From Myxococcaceae bacterium (GTDB lineage Bacteria; Myxococcota; Myxococcia; Myxococcales; Myxococcaceae): a DNA stretch of 63,470 nt. Below are positions 27,506 to 36,896 of the stretch, piece by piece. The notes under the pieces are model-generated. The model did not search any database and was not told the DNA's origin. It was given only the letters and a program-made list of their open reading frames with translations. Numbering within the stretch: position 1 is the stretch's first letter; each line of letters opens with the position of its first letter. The position numbers were made by a program, and so were the translations under genes. The stretch lies in contig JADGRA010000039.1 in the NCBI GenBank assembly GCA_017881265.1, positions 1 through 63,470 on the forward strand, written 5' to 3'.

Positions 27506-29899
27506 GTGCCGCAAATTTTCGTCCGCGACGCTGCTGGGACGGTGCGGGGGCCGCTGGAGCCGTCCAGCGTGGAGCTCCTCATTGAGGCCGGTGCCCTCAA
27601 GGGTGCGCTCCTCGTCTCCGCCGACGGCGTCCTCTACCGCTCGCCGGCGCGCTACCCGACGCTGAAGGACTACTTCCCGCGCGAGATGTGGGGCGACGAC
27701 GGGGAGCCCCTGGAGGCCGGCAACGCCGTCCCGGTACTGGCCACAGCGGCGTCGCGGGCCGTGCGCCCGCCGGCGCCCGCGGCACCGGCCCCTGCGACGG
27801 CGAAGCCACCGGCCATGGCGGCAGCCCCGCCGCCCTCCAGTGCCCCACCGCCGGTGGCCCCGGCCGTGGCGGCCAAGCCCCCCGCGGTGCCAGCGGTGCC
27901 GCCTGGCACGGACGGCGGGGGAATGCCGCGGGTGACGGCGGCCGTCCCGGTGCCGGTGCGCGTCCCCACCGGGGCCACGCCCGTCCTGCCCATGAACGCC
28001 GTCCCCTCCATCGCGCCCATGCCCCAGGCCGCACCGCGGAAGACGCCCACCGGCAGCTTCAACATGGCCCCGCCGGCGGCCCGTCCCACGCCCTCGGCCC
28101 CCATGCCCGTCGTCTCGGCGCCCGCCGCCGAGGACCGCTTCGGCACGCCCGCCCTGGGCACCCCCCGCCCGGCTGCCACGCCCACGCCCGCCGCCGGCAT
28201 GCCGGTGCCGCCGCGCACCACCACTCCGCGCCCCCCGCCGCCGGCGCCAGCGCCCGGTGCGTCCTTCATGGTGGCCTCCGGCGACTTGGGGGAAATCTCC
28301 GCCATCCGCCTGTACGCCCAAGGCGCCGAAACCAACATCACCGGCCTCTTCAATTTCGAGTTGCCGGACCGCCTCATCCTCCTGCACTTTCGCAAAGGGA
28401 ACCCCGAGCGGATTGACTCCTCGCACCCCGAGGACGGCGTCGACGTCTTCCTCACCAAGGCCGGGGTGGTGACGGCCGAGCAGCTGAAGGTGGCCGAGAA
28501 GGAAAAGGGGCGCTTCGGCGGCGAGGTGCTGGCAACGCTGTTTGCGCTCGGCCTGGTCAACCCGGCCGTCGTCTTCCCGGCCCTCAGCCAGCGCGCCGCG
28601 GCGCTGCTGCTGCGCGTCTTTGTCGCCCCCCAGGGCACCTTCCGCTACCAGCCGGTGGAACTCCCGCCCAGCAAGGCGCTGCCGCTGGGCAACCGCTGGG
28701 GCTTTCTGGCCGAGGTGCTGCGGCGCTTCCCGCTGGCCGAGCTCAAGCGCAGGATGATGGACGTCCGGCTCCGCCCCCTCGTCCGCCGCGGGGACGGCGG
28801 CGCACTGCCGGACTTGCGCTTCTCCGCCCAGGAGATGCGGGCCCTCGCCACCTTTGACGGGACGCGCTCGCTGGCCCTTCTGGCGCAGAGTCACCCGACC
28901 GAGATGGAAGCCATCCTCCGGGTCGCGCTGCTGCTCCGCGAGCTCGACGCCCTCAGCTTCCCCGACGTGGAACTCAAAGGCGGGGCAGCCCCTACCGGCG
29001 AACACAGCGTCGTCCCGCCGCCCGACGCCGCGGCCCGCCCGGCGGCCCCGGCGGCTCCCCCTGCGGCGGCTGCGCCCCCGCGGCCGCCACCCATGGCCCC
29101 GACGCCGTCACCGGCCAGTGCGCCCCGCGCGGTGGCCCCGCCCAGCGTGACACCGGCGCCAGCCAGCGCGCCGCGCGCCTTCCTCGCCACGCCCACCCCG
29201 GTGCCCGGCACCACGGTGGACTTCGAGGCGGAGGTGCGGCTTCTGAAGACGCGGCTGGAGAAGGGAAAGTCCCTCAACCACTTCCAAATCCTGGGCCTCA
29301 GCGACAAAGCCGACACCACAGCCGTGAAGGCCTCCTACTTCAAGCTGGCCAAGCTGTACCACCCGGACACGCTGGCTCCGGATGCGCCGGCGGAGCTGGC
29401 GGATTTGCGCGCGCAGGCCTTCGCCATGGTGGGGGAAGCCTCCCGGGTGCTGGGAGATGAACAGTCGCGCGCCGACTACTTGGAGTCCCTGAAGGCGGGG
29501 GGCGGCAACCAGGTGGACGTCCGGCAGGTGCTGGCGGCGGAGGACACCTTCCACAAGGGAGTTTCGTTCATCAAAGCCCGCCGCTTCGTGGAAGGCGTCA
29601 AGGCCCTCGACGACGCCATCACCCTCAACCCGCGCGAGGGGGAGTTCTACGCCTGGCGCGGCTACGCCCGCTACTTCACCAGCGTGGACAAGAAGGCCTC
29701 CCTGGTGGACGCCATGCGGGACCTGCACAACGCGCTCAAGCTGAACGAAAGGTGCGCCCCGGCGCACTACCTCATCGGCCAGCTGCACAAACTGACTGGC
29801 GACAACGCGCTGGCCCTGAAGCACTTCAAGAAATGCGTCATCCTGGACTCCGCCCACGTGGACGCCCAGCGGGAAATCCGCCTCCTCGTCGGCCGCTGA
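27506..29899 (+). CDS. GYF-like, DUF4388, J-domain and TPR protein with Pro/Ala linkers
   Basis: A 797-residue protein. Residues 1-60 look like a GYF_2/DUF4339 domain (IFVRDAAGTVRGPLEPSSVELL). A Pro/Ala-rich linker follows. Residues of about 255-480 are a DUF4388 (PATAN-like) region (GDLGEISAIRLYAQGAET, FELPDRLILLHFRKGNPE). A second linker leads to a J domain (NHFQILGLSDKAD, then the KLYHPDT loop) near 590-660, and TPR-like helices close the protein (about 680-797). The J domain has HPD, so it may stimulate an Hsp70. The start is a GTG at 27506. Such proteins are common in myxobacteria and link to gliding or signalling in some cases. The downstream yhbY starts 17 nt later. Confidence 0.8.
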   Translation: MPQIFVRDAAGTVRGPLEPSSVELLIEAGALKGALLVSADGVLYRSPARYPTLKDYFPREMWGDDGEPLEAGNAVPVLATAASRAVRPPAPAAPAPATAKPPAMAAAPPPSSAPPPVAPAVAAKPPAVPAVPPGTDGGGMPRVTAAVPVPVRVPTGATPVLPMNAVPSIAPMPQAAPRKTPTGSFNMAPPAARPTPSAPMPVVSAPAAEDRFGTPALGTPRPAATPTPAAGMPVPPRTTTPRPPPPAPAPGASFMVASGDLGEISAIRLYAQGAETNITGLFNFELPDRLILLHFRKGNPERIDSSHPEDGVDVFLTKAGVVTAEQLKVAEKEKGRFGGEVLATLFALGLVNPAVVFPALSQRAAALLLRVFVAPQGTFRYQPVELPPSKALPLGNRWGFLAEVLRRFPLAELKRRMMDVRLRPLVRRGDGGALPDLRFSAQEMRALATFDGTRSLALLAQSHPTEMEAILRVALLLRELDALSFPDVELKGGAAPTGEHSVVPPPDAAARPAAPAAPPAAAAPPRPPPMAPTPSPASAPRAVAPPSVTPAPASAPRAFLATPTPVPGTTVDFEAEVRLLKTRLEKGKSLNHFQILGLSDKADTTAVKASYFKLAKLYHPDTLAPDAPAELADLRAQAFAMVGEASRVLGDEQSRADYLESLKAGGGNQVDVRQVLAAEDTFHKGVSFIKARRFVEGVKALDDAITLNPREGEFYAWRGYARYFTSVDKKASLVDAMRDLHNALKLNERCAPAHYLIGQLHKLTGDNALALKHFKKCVILDSAHVDAQREIRLLVGR

Positions 29900-29916
29900 C
29901 GCCCGCCACAGGCCAC

Positions 29917-30213
29917 ATGCCCAACACACTCACCGGAAAGCAGCGCCGCACCCTCCGGGCCCTCGGCCACCACCTGCAGGCCGTGGTGCTGGTGGGCCAT
30001 GCCGGCGTCACCGACGCCGTGCTGGCAGCGGTGGAACAGGCCCTGCACGACCATGAACTGGTGAAGGTGCGCATCTCGGAGAATGCCGAGGAGCCCCGGG
30101 CCATCATCGCGGAAAACCTGGCCTCCTCCACCGGGGCGGAGCTGGCCCAGTTGCTCGGCCGCACCGTGCTGCTTTACCGGGCACGGCCGGAGAAGCCGAA
30201 GATTCTTCTCTAG
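29917..30213 (+). CDS. yhbY: YhbY-type CRM-domain RNA-binding protein
   Basis: A 98-residue single CRM domain. LTGKQRRTLRALGHHLQAVVLVGHAGVT and the later VKVRISENAEEPRAI are typical; the usual glycine-rich GxxG loop appears as VGHAG. YhbY associates with pre-50S ribosomal particles in Escherichia coli. The ATG at 29917 lies 17 nt after the DUF4388 gene. The 3' end overlaps the convergent plsC gene by 4 nt. Confidence 0.9.
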   Translation: MPNTLTGKQRRTLRALGHHLQAVVLVGHAGVTDAVLAAVEQALHDHELVKVRISENAEEPRAIIAENLASSTGAELAQLLGRTVLLYRARPEKPKILL

Positions 30214-30947
30214 GCCCGCCCGCCGCGCTGAAGCTCCGCCCGCACCGCGTCGGCCAGCGCCTGGGCATCCGCGTCGGGCGCGGGCACGCGCGGCGGAAGC
30301 ACCGTCAGCCGCACGTCGGCGCGCACGGCCAGCCACGGGCCGTCGCCTGCCACCAGCGCGTGCGTGCCTTCCAAGAGAATGGGCACCACCGGCACCTGTT
30401 CCTCAATGGCCAGCAGGAAGGCCCCGCTCTTGAAGGCAAGCAGCTGCTCGCCTTCGGAGTAGGTGCCCTCCGGGAAGAAGAAGACGGCCATGCCGCGCCG
30501 CAGCCAGGCCCGGGACAATTCCAGCATGGCCAAGGTGGAGCGAGGCCGGCCGCGGTGCAGGGGAATGTGGCGGATGAGGTGCATCATCCACCCGAGCAGC
30601 GGCACCCGGAACAGCTCCACCTTGCTGACGAATTTGTAGGGGTGGAAGAGGCCCATGGCCACGACAATGTCCGCCAGCGACTGGTGGTTGGCCACCAGCA
30701 CCGCTGGGCCCTTGGGCAGCCGTTCGCGTCCGTGGATTTGCACGCGCCAGGCGGGGTTGAGGCGCAGGTAGGCAAACGTCCAACGGCAGACGAAGGCGTG
30801 CAGAAGGCGCCGGTCGGTGTCGAAGGGAAACGTCAGAAGCAGCAGTAGAAGGCCCAGGACGACGCACACCGGCGCCGTCACCAGCAGCACCAGCGCGAGG
30901 AGAAGCGTCACCGCGACGCTGGCGAGGCTGGGCTTCGGACTCGGCAT
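30210..30947 (-). CDS. plsC: 1-acylglycerol-3-phosphate acyltransferase (PlsC family)
   Basis: A 245-residue protein. An N-terminal hydrophobic segment (about 8-40) anchors it. The acyltransferase motifs are NHQSLAD (HX4D, about 90-96), the substrate-binding region after it, and FFPEGTYSEGE (about 157). It acylates lysophosphatidate with acyl-ACP or acyl-CoA to phosphatidate at the inner membrane. The gene ends overlapping yhbY by 4 nt on the opposite strand. The upstream region has a GGGGGG tract and no clear partner. A second PlsC-like protein is encoded in the carotenoid operon, so this copy is the better candidate for general lipid synthesis. Confidence 0.88.
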   Translation of the reverse strand: MPSPKPSLASVAVTLLLALVLLVTAPVCVVLGLLLLLLTFPFDTDRRLLHAFVCRWTFAYLRLNPAWRVQIHGRERLPKGPAVLVANHQSLADIVVAMGLFHPYKFVSKVELFRVPLLGWMMHLIRHIPLHRGRPRSTLAMLELSRAWLRRGMAVFFFPEGTYSEGEQLLAFKSGAFLLAIEEQVPVVPILLEGTHALVAGDGPWLAVRADVRLTVLPPRVPAPDADAQALADAVRAELQRGGRA

Positions 30948-31012
30948 GGGGGGGGACTAGCGCTGCCGTCGAGGGGCCGGGGCCGTGCCGGCGGTGTCAT
31001 CCTCGCCCGGGG

Positions 31013-34000
31013 TCACGGCCGCTTGCCCGACGGCGATGGCTTGGTCGCATCTCTCACCGGCCCCAGGTAGCGGTCGTACCAGTCGAGCGTCTCCCGCACC
31101 AGCTGGTCGCGGGGGACGAAGTGCCCGGACTCGTAGATGACCTGCCGCTTCTGGGCCGGGGGTGTCCCGAAGCGCTCGAACATCGCCCGCTGGGAGCCCT
31201 CCAGCGGGAAGTAAGGGTCAAAGCGCCCGTTCAGCATGAGGACCGGGATGGTGACGCGACTGACGAAGTTGAACGCGTCTACCTCGGGGAGCGGGCGCGT
31301 GAAGAGGAGTCCAGCCACGTGAAGCACTGCGGCCTTGAGGCGTGGCTCGACGGCAGGAATCAGCCCCCCGAGGGCGCCGCCCCAGCTGAAGCCGAAATAG
31401 CCTAGCTTCTGCGCGTCGATGTCGGGACGCGTCTCCAGGTAGTCGATGCTCCGGCTCAGGTCCTGGGTCCACTGGATGACCGAGTCGCGGTAGGCCACCG
31501 TTGGCTGTGGGTCATCGGTGAGGATGTCCCGGTTGCGCTCGCCCTGCCGCTCGAGCGTCCCGCGGTACACCGGGAACATCAGCGCACGGCCGCTGCGCAG
31601 CAGGAATTCCCAGTAGGGGAACTCCTCGTCGATGGAGTGTTCGAAGAGCGCGTTCGAGCCGGGGAAGTAGACGATGGTCTGGTACGGCGGAGCCCCCACC
31701 TTGGGAAGGAAGAGGTAGGCGATGACGCGGGCCTGACCGTACGCCGCGTCGAACGTCACCTTCTCCCGCACCCAATCGTTGGTGCTTTCCGTCCCTTCGA
31801 CGACGGCGTGCAGCGGCAGCTTGTCGTAGGCGTACATGCGTCGGTAGAGCTTGAATTCTGCGTCCGGGGCCGGGGTCTCCTTCGCGTAGTCCCGGAATGG
31901 CTGGTCGACCGGCTCCTTGGCCTTGCCCAGGTTGGGATTGGTACCGAGGTAGGTGACCAGCCGCAGGCCGTTGGTCTGCGAGCGGTCCCACGGGGATTGG
32001 ACCACCCGGTCGGAGAAGGCGTAGGCCGGGTCATTCCATCCCCCGCCGAGGATGAACCGGCCCTGGACTCCGCCCGTCGCCTGATTCAGGCACCACTCGC
32101 GCACGTTGCCAGCCATGTCGAATGTCCCGAAGAGGCCGACGCCCGGGTACTGCCCGACGCGCGCCGGGCCCTTGTCGGCGAAGTTACTCGCCGGGACAAT
32201 CCAGCGTGCGGAGAAGACGCCCGCGGCCCGGCGCCAGTGAAACAGCGTCGGGAGCTCCCGTCCCTCGAACGCGGCGAAGGCCGCCGCCTCGAACCAGCTG
32301 ACGCCACTCACCGGAAAGTCGTCCTGGCCCTTCGGAAAGCCGCTCAACTCCCAGGTGCTGGGCCCCGGCCGGCCGGTGCGGTCGACGAAGAAGGCCTTCG
32401 CCTCCTCGAAGCTGAGCTGGCGCCCGTCCTTGAGGAAAGGCTCTCGCCAGAATTCCGGCCGGGCATAGCCGCCGGCCGCCACGAAGGCCTGGTACCGGCG
32501 GTTGGTCACCTCGTACCGGTCGAGGAGGTAGTCGTCGAGCGCGAGCTCGTGGGTGTCCCCACCCGGGCCGTAGTTCCCGCCCGGGACGTGCACCCGGTCC
32601 TCGGCAAGACTGCCGACCTTGTCCAGCGGAATGACGACGGTCCCGAGAGTCCCGGTGCCCATCCCGCCTTCGTAGGGACGGTAACCCTCCAGCGCGAAGC
32701 GGAAGCGAAAGAGGATGTTTTTCGGAAGCCACGTGGTGAGCGGCGTCACGCCGAGGTCGTGCCAGGGCGCGTTGGCGGCGGCATAGTCCCGAAACTGGAC
32801 GCGCGCGCCGGGGGGCGCGGTCCGGATGGTCACCTGCGAGGCGAAGGTCCGCCAGGCCGCGACCAGCTCCGGGTTGCCCGGGAGCGCGGCGTTGGCCTTC
32901 ATCGCCAGAAGCTGCGCCGCCAGGGGGTTGTCCGAGTCCACCAGCCGGTGCAGCTCCGGGATGACTTCGGCGCGCAGCCACTTCTCGCCGTGGCGAAGGC
33001 CAAACCATCCGCCGACATACGCCGCCACGGCGAGGGCCACCGCGGCAGCCACCAGCGCGGCGAGCGTGACCGCGAGGACGTGGCGGCGCCGCACCATGAC
33101 GGCCGGGTTGTCGACGTACTTCGCCACGTCGCCGGCCGCTGCAAACCGGCGGGCCGGCTCCCGCTCCAGGCACCGGAGGACGGCCGCGTTCCATCGCTCG
33201 GGCAGCTCCGGTACCGCCGTCTTGGGGGCCGCCGGCCTCTCCTTGACGCGTTTGAAGGCCGTCTCGAGCGGGGTCGCCCCAGCGAAGGCCATCTTGCCGG
33301 TCAGCATTTCGTACAGCACCAGCCCCAGCGCGTAGATGTCCGCGGGCGGGCCGACTTCACCTCCCGTCACCTGCTCGGGCGCCATGGACTCGGGCGTTCC
33401 CAACAGGCCCGCGCCGGTGACGTTCTCGGACGAGCTCGCGTCCGGGTGCAGCGCGCGGGCAATGCCGAAGTCCGTCACCACCGCGCGCATCTCCGTGGAC
33501 GCGCGGCCCTGCGCCTCCCCGGACACCAACATGACGTTGCTCGCCTTGAAGTCCCGGTGCACCACCCCGGCGGCATGTGCCGCATCGAGCGCCGCCGCCA
33601 TCTGGCGCAGCACCGGAAGCACCGCGGCCGGCGACATCCGCCCCTTGCGCCGGAGACGCTGGTGCAGCGTCTCGCCGTCGAGGAACTCCATGGTGAGAAA
33701 GTGCAGCGGCTCTCCCGACGGGCCTTGCGTCGAGTACAAGTCGTAGATGCGGCAGACGTTGGGGTGGCTGGCCTTGCGGGCGAGGATGACTTCGCGCCGG
33801 AACCGCTCCAGAGCCGCCGGGTTGTCGGCGAAGTGCGGAAGGATGGTCTTCAGTGCGACGTGGGTGCGCAGCACCTCGTCCTTCGCCTCGTACACCTCGC
33901 CCATGCCGCCGGCGGCGATGAAGCGGACAATGGTGAAGCGGCCGGCCACCGAGTCACCGGGCTGAAGACGCGGGGCGCCCCCAGGACTACCCGCCGGCGT

Positions 34001-34114
34001 GGAGCCTGGTGTGAATTCGGCCGTCTCCTGGGATGCACGCCCAGGTGGGCTGGCCGCCGTGGCGGGGAACTCCGCCGGAATGTCCGGGGACGGCTTTGGT
34101 GGGTCCTGACTCAC
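31013..34114 (-). CDS. Ser/Thr protein kinase fused to FGE/SUMF1 domain and alpha/beta hydrolase
   Basis: A 1033-residue protein of three enzymatic modules. Residues 58-335 are a Hanks-type kinase: glycine loop AAGGMG (67-72), Lys89, HRDFKASN (catalytic Asp188), DFG (215-217) and TPESMAPEQ. A membrane segment lies at 345-370. After a PEGA-like beta stretch (about 427-500), residues 506-722 form a formylglycine-generating-enzyme-like (SUMF1) domain ending in DMAGNVREWC. Residues 755-1025 are an alpha/beta hydrolase with nucleophile Ser910 in GFSWGG and likely Asp966 and His998. The kinase faces the cytoplasm and the rest the periplasm, if the segment spans once. The start is a GTG at 34114. 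FGE-like domains in such proteins often lack sulfatase-activating Cys pairs; I did not confirm any here. Substrates unknown. Confidence 0.9.
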   Translation of the reverse strand: MSQDPPKPSPDIPAEFPATAASPPGRASQETAEFTPGSTPAGSPGGAPRLQPGDSVAGRFTIVRFIAAGGMGEVYEAKDEVLRTHVALKTILPHFADNPAALERFRREVILARKASHPNVCRIYDLYSTQGPSGEPLHFLTMEFLDGETLHQRLRRKGRMSPAAVLPVLRQMAAALDAAHAAGVVHRDFKASNVMLVSGEAQGRASTEMRAVVTDFGIARALHPDASSSENVTGAGLLGTPESMAPEQVTGGEVGPPADIYALGLVLYEMLTGKMAFAGATPLETAFKRVKERPAAPKTAVPELPERWNAAVLRCLEREPARRFAAAGDVAKYVDNPAVMVRRRHVLAVTLAALVAAAVALAVAAYVGGWFGLRHGEKWLRAEVIPELHRLVDSDNPLAAQLLAMKANAALPGNPELVAAWRTFASQVTIRTAPPGARVQFRDYAAANAPWHDLGVTPLTTWLPKNILFRFRFALEGYRPYEGGMGTGTLGTVVIPLDKVGSLAEDRVHVPGGNYGPGGDTHELALDDYLLDRYEVTNRRYQAFVAAGGYARPEFWREPFLKDGRQLSFEEAKAFFVDRTGRPGPSTWELSGFPKGQDDFPVSGVSWFEAAAFAAFEGRELPTLFHWRRAAGVFSARWIVPASNFADKGPARVGQYPGVGLFGTFDMAGNVREWCLNQATGGVQGRFILGGGWNDPAYAFSDRVVQSPWDRSQTNGLRLVTYLGTNPNLGKAKEPVDQPFRDYAKETPAPDAEFKLYRRMYAYDKLPLHAVVEGTESTNDWVREKVTFDAAYGQARVIAYLFLPKVGAPPYQTIVYFPGSNALFEHSIDEEFPYWEFLLRSGRALMFPVYRGTLERQGERNRDILTDDPQPTVAYRDSVIQWTQDLSRSIDYLETRPDIDAQKLGYFGFSWGGALGGLIPAVEPRLKAAVLHVAGLLFTRPLPEVDAFNFVSRVTIPVLMLNGRFDPYFPLEGSQRAMFERFGTPPAQKRQVIYESGHFVPRDQLVRETLDWYDRYLGPVRDATKPSPSGKRP

Positions 34115-34204
34115 GTGCCCCCAAGGGTTTGCACTGCAGCATCCCCGCGCACGCCGGCACGGTGCAACATTGGACTCGCTGCCGCGGGAACCGCTGGGAA
34201 GCCT

Positions 34205-35983
34205 TCAGGGCACGATGGGGAGAACCAGCGCCGAGGGGTGGGACTTGTCGTGGTACACGGCGTTGGTCGCCTTGACCATCTGCGTCCCCCGCGCCTGGTC
34301 CCCGCCCGTATTCAGGTTCCGGTCGAATCGCGGGAAGTTGCTGCTGGACACCTCCAGCCGCAGCCGGTGTCCGGGCAGGAAGACGTTGCTCGTCGCCCAG
34401 AGGTCCAAGGCGATGCGGTACACCTCGCCGGGATTGGCCAGCTCCGCTTTTTCTTGGGAGTTGCGGTAGCGCAAGCGGAGGATGCCCTCCGTCAGGTTCT
34501 GGGCAAATCCGTTCGGCCAGACGTCGACCAGCTTGCCCGTGAAGTCCGTGTCCGTCGCCGAGGTGCTGACGTACAGCTCGAGCGAGATGGGGCCCGTCAC
34601 CTCCGTACTCTGGGCAAAGGCCGGCGAGGTGTACACCAGCACGTCCGCGCGCGCCTCGGCGGGGCGCTGGTCCTGCGGGCCGATGCCCGTTGGCAGGGGT
34701 TTGCAGCAGAGGGGGCCGCCGATGGTTGGCACGGCGTCGTTCGGGTCATAGACGAATCGGTCGGCCTTCTCGTCCCCGGGCGCCGCCGTGGCCAGCGTGC
34801 CTCCTCCTTGGAGCCCGTTCGCCGGCCCAGCTGAGTGCAGGTAATAGCGCGTCGCCTTCGCGCGCTGGAGCGGCCAGTCCTCTTCGTCACGCCACTCGTT
34901 CTTGCCCATGACGAAGAGCCTGACTGGCTTCTCGCGCTCGACGCCGTTGGCGATGCCCTTGAGGAGCCAGTCGTACCAGCGCAGGACCGCTTCGTTGACG
35001 TCGATGGGCAGCTTGCCGCCGAAGTCGACGGCGCCCACCTTCGACTCGGCCGGGCTGCCGGCGTGGCCCGAAACGTAGACCAGAAGCCGTTGGCCTCCAC
35101 GCGCGGCGGGCGTGCCTGCCTTGGCCTTGAGGCGCACGTAGTTCTTGAGGGTGCCGCCTAGGAAGATGTCGTACCAGGCGCCGAGGCCGAACACCGGGAC
35201 CTGAATCTGGTCGTAGTGGTCCTCGATGGACCACTGCTTCCAGTAGTCGTCATAGTCCGGGTGCATCAGCCAATCCGTGTAGTAGGGCGCCAGCCCCGCC
35301 ACCGACGAGGCATCGAGCACCGGGTACGAAGCGAGCGGCAGCGCTTGGGTCCAGCGCACCGCGTCGCTACCCGACTCCACGCGGCGGTTCAGGGTGTCCT
35401 CAGCCAGGGCCGTCGTCCAGGACTGGTTGAACCACTGCTCGAACGCGCCGCCCTGGTAGGTCCAGCCGTCGTGGTAGTTGGACGCCGTGTAGTTGGGGCT
35501 GATGCCGGCCAGGTGGGGCGGCCTGGCAATCGCCGCCAGGTACTGGGTTGCGCCGATGTAGGAGCCGCCGAACATGCCGACCTTGCCATTCGACCAAGGG
35601 AGCGCGGCCGCCCACTCCACCGTGTCGTAGCCGTCCTGCGATTCGTACTTGAAGGGGTACCACTCGCCCTCCGAGGCGTACCGGCCCCGGACGTCCTGCG
35701 CGACGCAGACGTAGCCCCGCGCCGCGGCCTTCAGGCAGCTGGCGACGTTTCTCTTGTCATAGGGCAAGCGAGCCAACAGCACCGGGAACTTTCCCTCGGC
35801 CTTCGGGCGGTAGACGTCGGCGCGCAAGACGACGCCGTCGCGCATCTTCGCGGGCACATTTCGCTCGATGCTCACTTCGAAGGGTTCCCCCGCCCCGGCT
35901 CCACCTGGCGCCAGCACCGTCCAGGCAAGAAGGCAGAAGCCCGGCAGCGCCCCGGCCCACCTGGCATGAAATCCCCTCGTCAT
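34205..35983 (-). CDS. CocE/NonD-family hydrolase (X-Pro dipeptidyl-peptidase-like), secreted
   Basis: A 592-residue protein with a signal peptide (about 1-32, ending AGAGEP). The N-terminal alpha/beta hydrolase holds Ser141 in the GGSYIGATQ nucleophile elbow, with RLPYDKRN and VAQDVRGRY ahead of it. The C-terminal third is a jelly-roll domain (VTGPISLELYVST and later LRLEVSSSNFPRFDRN). The family includes cocaine esterase, glutaryl-7-ACA acylase and X-prolyl dipeptidyl peptidases, so the substrate is open. The start ATG has AGGAGC 6 nt upstream. It lies just upstream of the kinase-FGE-hydrolase gene on the same strand (90 nt), another hydrolase, so the two may be co-transcribed. Confidence 0.9.
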   Translation of the reverse strand: MTRGFHARWAGALPGFCLLAWTVLAPGGAGAGEPFEVSIERNVPAKMRDGVVLRADVYRPKAEGKFPVLLARLPYDKRNVASCLKAAARGYVCVAQDVRGRYASEGEWYPFKYESQDGYDTVEWAAALPWSNGKVGMFGGSYIGATQYLAAIARPPHLAGISPNYTASNYHDGWTYQGGAFEQWFNQSWTTALAEDTLNRRVESGSDAVRWTQALPLASYPVLDASSVAGLAPYYTDWLMHPDYDDYWKQWSIEDHYDQIQVPVFGLGAWYDIFLGGTLKNYVRLKAKAGTPAARGGQRLLVYVSGHAGSPAESKVGAVDFGGKLPIDVNEAVLRWYDWLLKGIANGVEREKPVRLFVMGKNEWRDEEDWPLQRAKATRYYLHSAGPANGLQGGGTLATAAPGDEKADRFVYDPNDAVPTIGGPLCCKPLPTGIGPQDQRPAEARADVLVYTSPAFAQSTEVTGPISLELYVSTSATDTDFTGKLVDVWPNGFAQNLTEGILRLRYRNSQEKAELANPGEVYRIALDLWATSNVFLPGHRLRLEVSSSNFPRFDRNLNTGGDQARGTQMVKATNAVYHDKSHPSALVLPIVP

Positions 35984-36046
35984 CGAACGCTCCTGTCACG
36001 GATGGCCTGCATCAGCGCCGGTGACGTTGCTGCGCGAACGTGGGGA

Positions 36047-36832
36047 TTACCGGCCGCCGAGGCCCGCGGCGTGGGCCACCGCGTAGTTGACTTCCAGCCC
36101 ACCGTCGACGACCAGCGTCTGGCCATTCACGTACGCCGCGTCGTCGGTGCACAGCCAGGCAATGGGCCCAGCAATCTCCTCCGGGGAGGCGACGTGACCG
36201 GCCGGCACTTGCGCTCGCGCGGAGGCCTCCACCGTGGGCCAGGCGTCCCCGGCGTAGAAGCGCGCGCTGTCGGTGTTGATGTAGCCCGGGTTGACGCCAT
36301 TCACCCGGATGCCGTCAGAGGCCAGCTCCACCGCCAGGTACTTCACCAGCACCTCCATCGCCCCCTTCATCGCCCCCAGCATCCCGTGAAAGGGCAAGGG
36401 CATGCGGCTGTCCATGCCGGAGACGGCCACCATGCTGGCCTTGCGCCCGGCCATCAGCGGCTGGGCCGCTTGCGCCGCGAGGAGGAAACTCTTCACCGTC
36501 ACGGCGAACGTCTTGTCCATCTGATGGGCCTTCGTCCCCATCAGGGGGAGGAAGGCGGTGGAGGCGGCGTTGGCCACCAGCGCATCCAGGCCGCCAAATT
36601 CCTCGCGCACCCGGGCAAACAGGGGCGGAAAGCTACTTTCCGGTTCCAGCTGGTCCGCCCGCAGGCACAAGCAACGCCGGCCGAGGGCCGCTACTTCCTC
36701 CGCCAGCGAGACGGCCATGGCCTCCTCGCGCCGCCAGGTGGCCACCACGTCCCAGCCAAGGCGCGCGAAGCGCAGCGCCACCGCCCGGCCCACCCCGCGC
36801 GTCGCCCCCGTCACCAGTGCCACCTTCGCCAT
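36047..36832 (-). CDS. Short-chain dehydrogenase/reductase homologue, lacking the catalytic tyrosine
   Basis: A 261-residue SDR fold with TGATRGVG (dinucleotide-binding loop, residues 8-15), NAA around residue 89 and Ser138. It resembles FabL-type enoyl-ACP reductases in the second half ([20 protein letters not shown] and the GQTLVVDGG end). In FabL the active site is Tyr-x6-Lys; here Lys156 is kept but the position seven residues before it is His149, and the classical YxxxK tyrosine position is Leu. So normal SDR catalysis is doubtful. The start is ATG 36832. It is downstream of carA (64 nt), same strand, and may be an extra member of the carotenoid transcription unit. Confidence 0.82.
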   Translation of the reverse strand: MAKVALVTGATRGVGRAVALRFARLGWDVVATWRREEAMAVSLAEEVAALGRRCLCLRADQLEPESSFPPLFARVREEFGGLDALVANAASTAFLPLMGTKAHQMDKTFAVTVKSFLLAAQAAQPLMAGRKASMVAVSGMDSRMPLPFHGMLGAMKGAMEVLVKYLAVELASDGIRVNGVNPGYINTDSARFYAGDAWPTVEASARAQVPAGHVASPEEIAGPIAWLCTDDAAYVNGQTLVVDGGLEVNYAVAHAAGLGGR

Positions 36833-36896
36833 GGGGACGACGGTGTAGCAAACCACCAGCCGCCTCGCACCCCAGGGGGAGGGCGGCCGACGGGCG

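Noticed and set aside
26798-29005. A 735-residue minus-strand ORF across the TIGR00300 and DUF4388 genes
   Set aside because: Shadow of two well-supported genes; no motif or start signal.
29899-30213. 4-nt convergent overlap of yhbY and plsC as a regulatory device
   Set aside because: Short convergent overlaps are common in compact genomes; there is no other sign of regulation.
31637-34834. A 1065-residue plus-strand ORF opposite the kinase fusion
   Set aside because: No recognisable domain, and it is the complement of the kinase and CocE reading frames.
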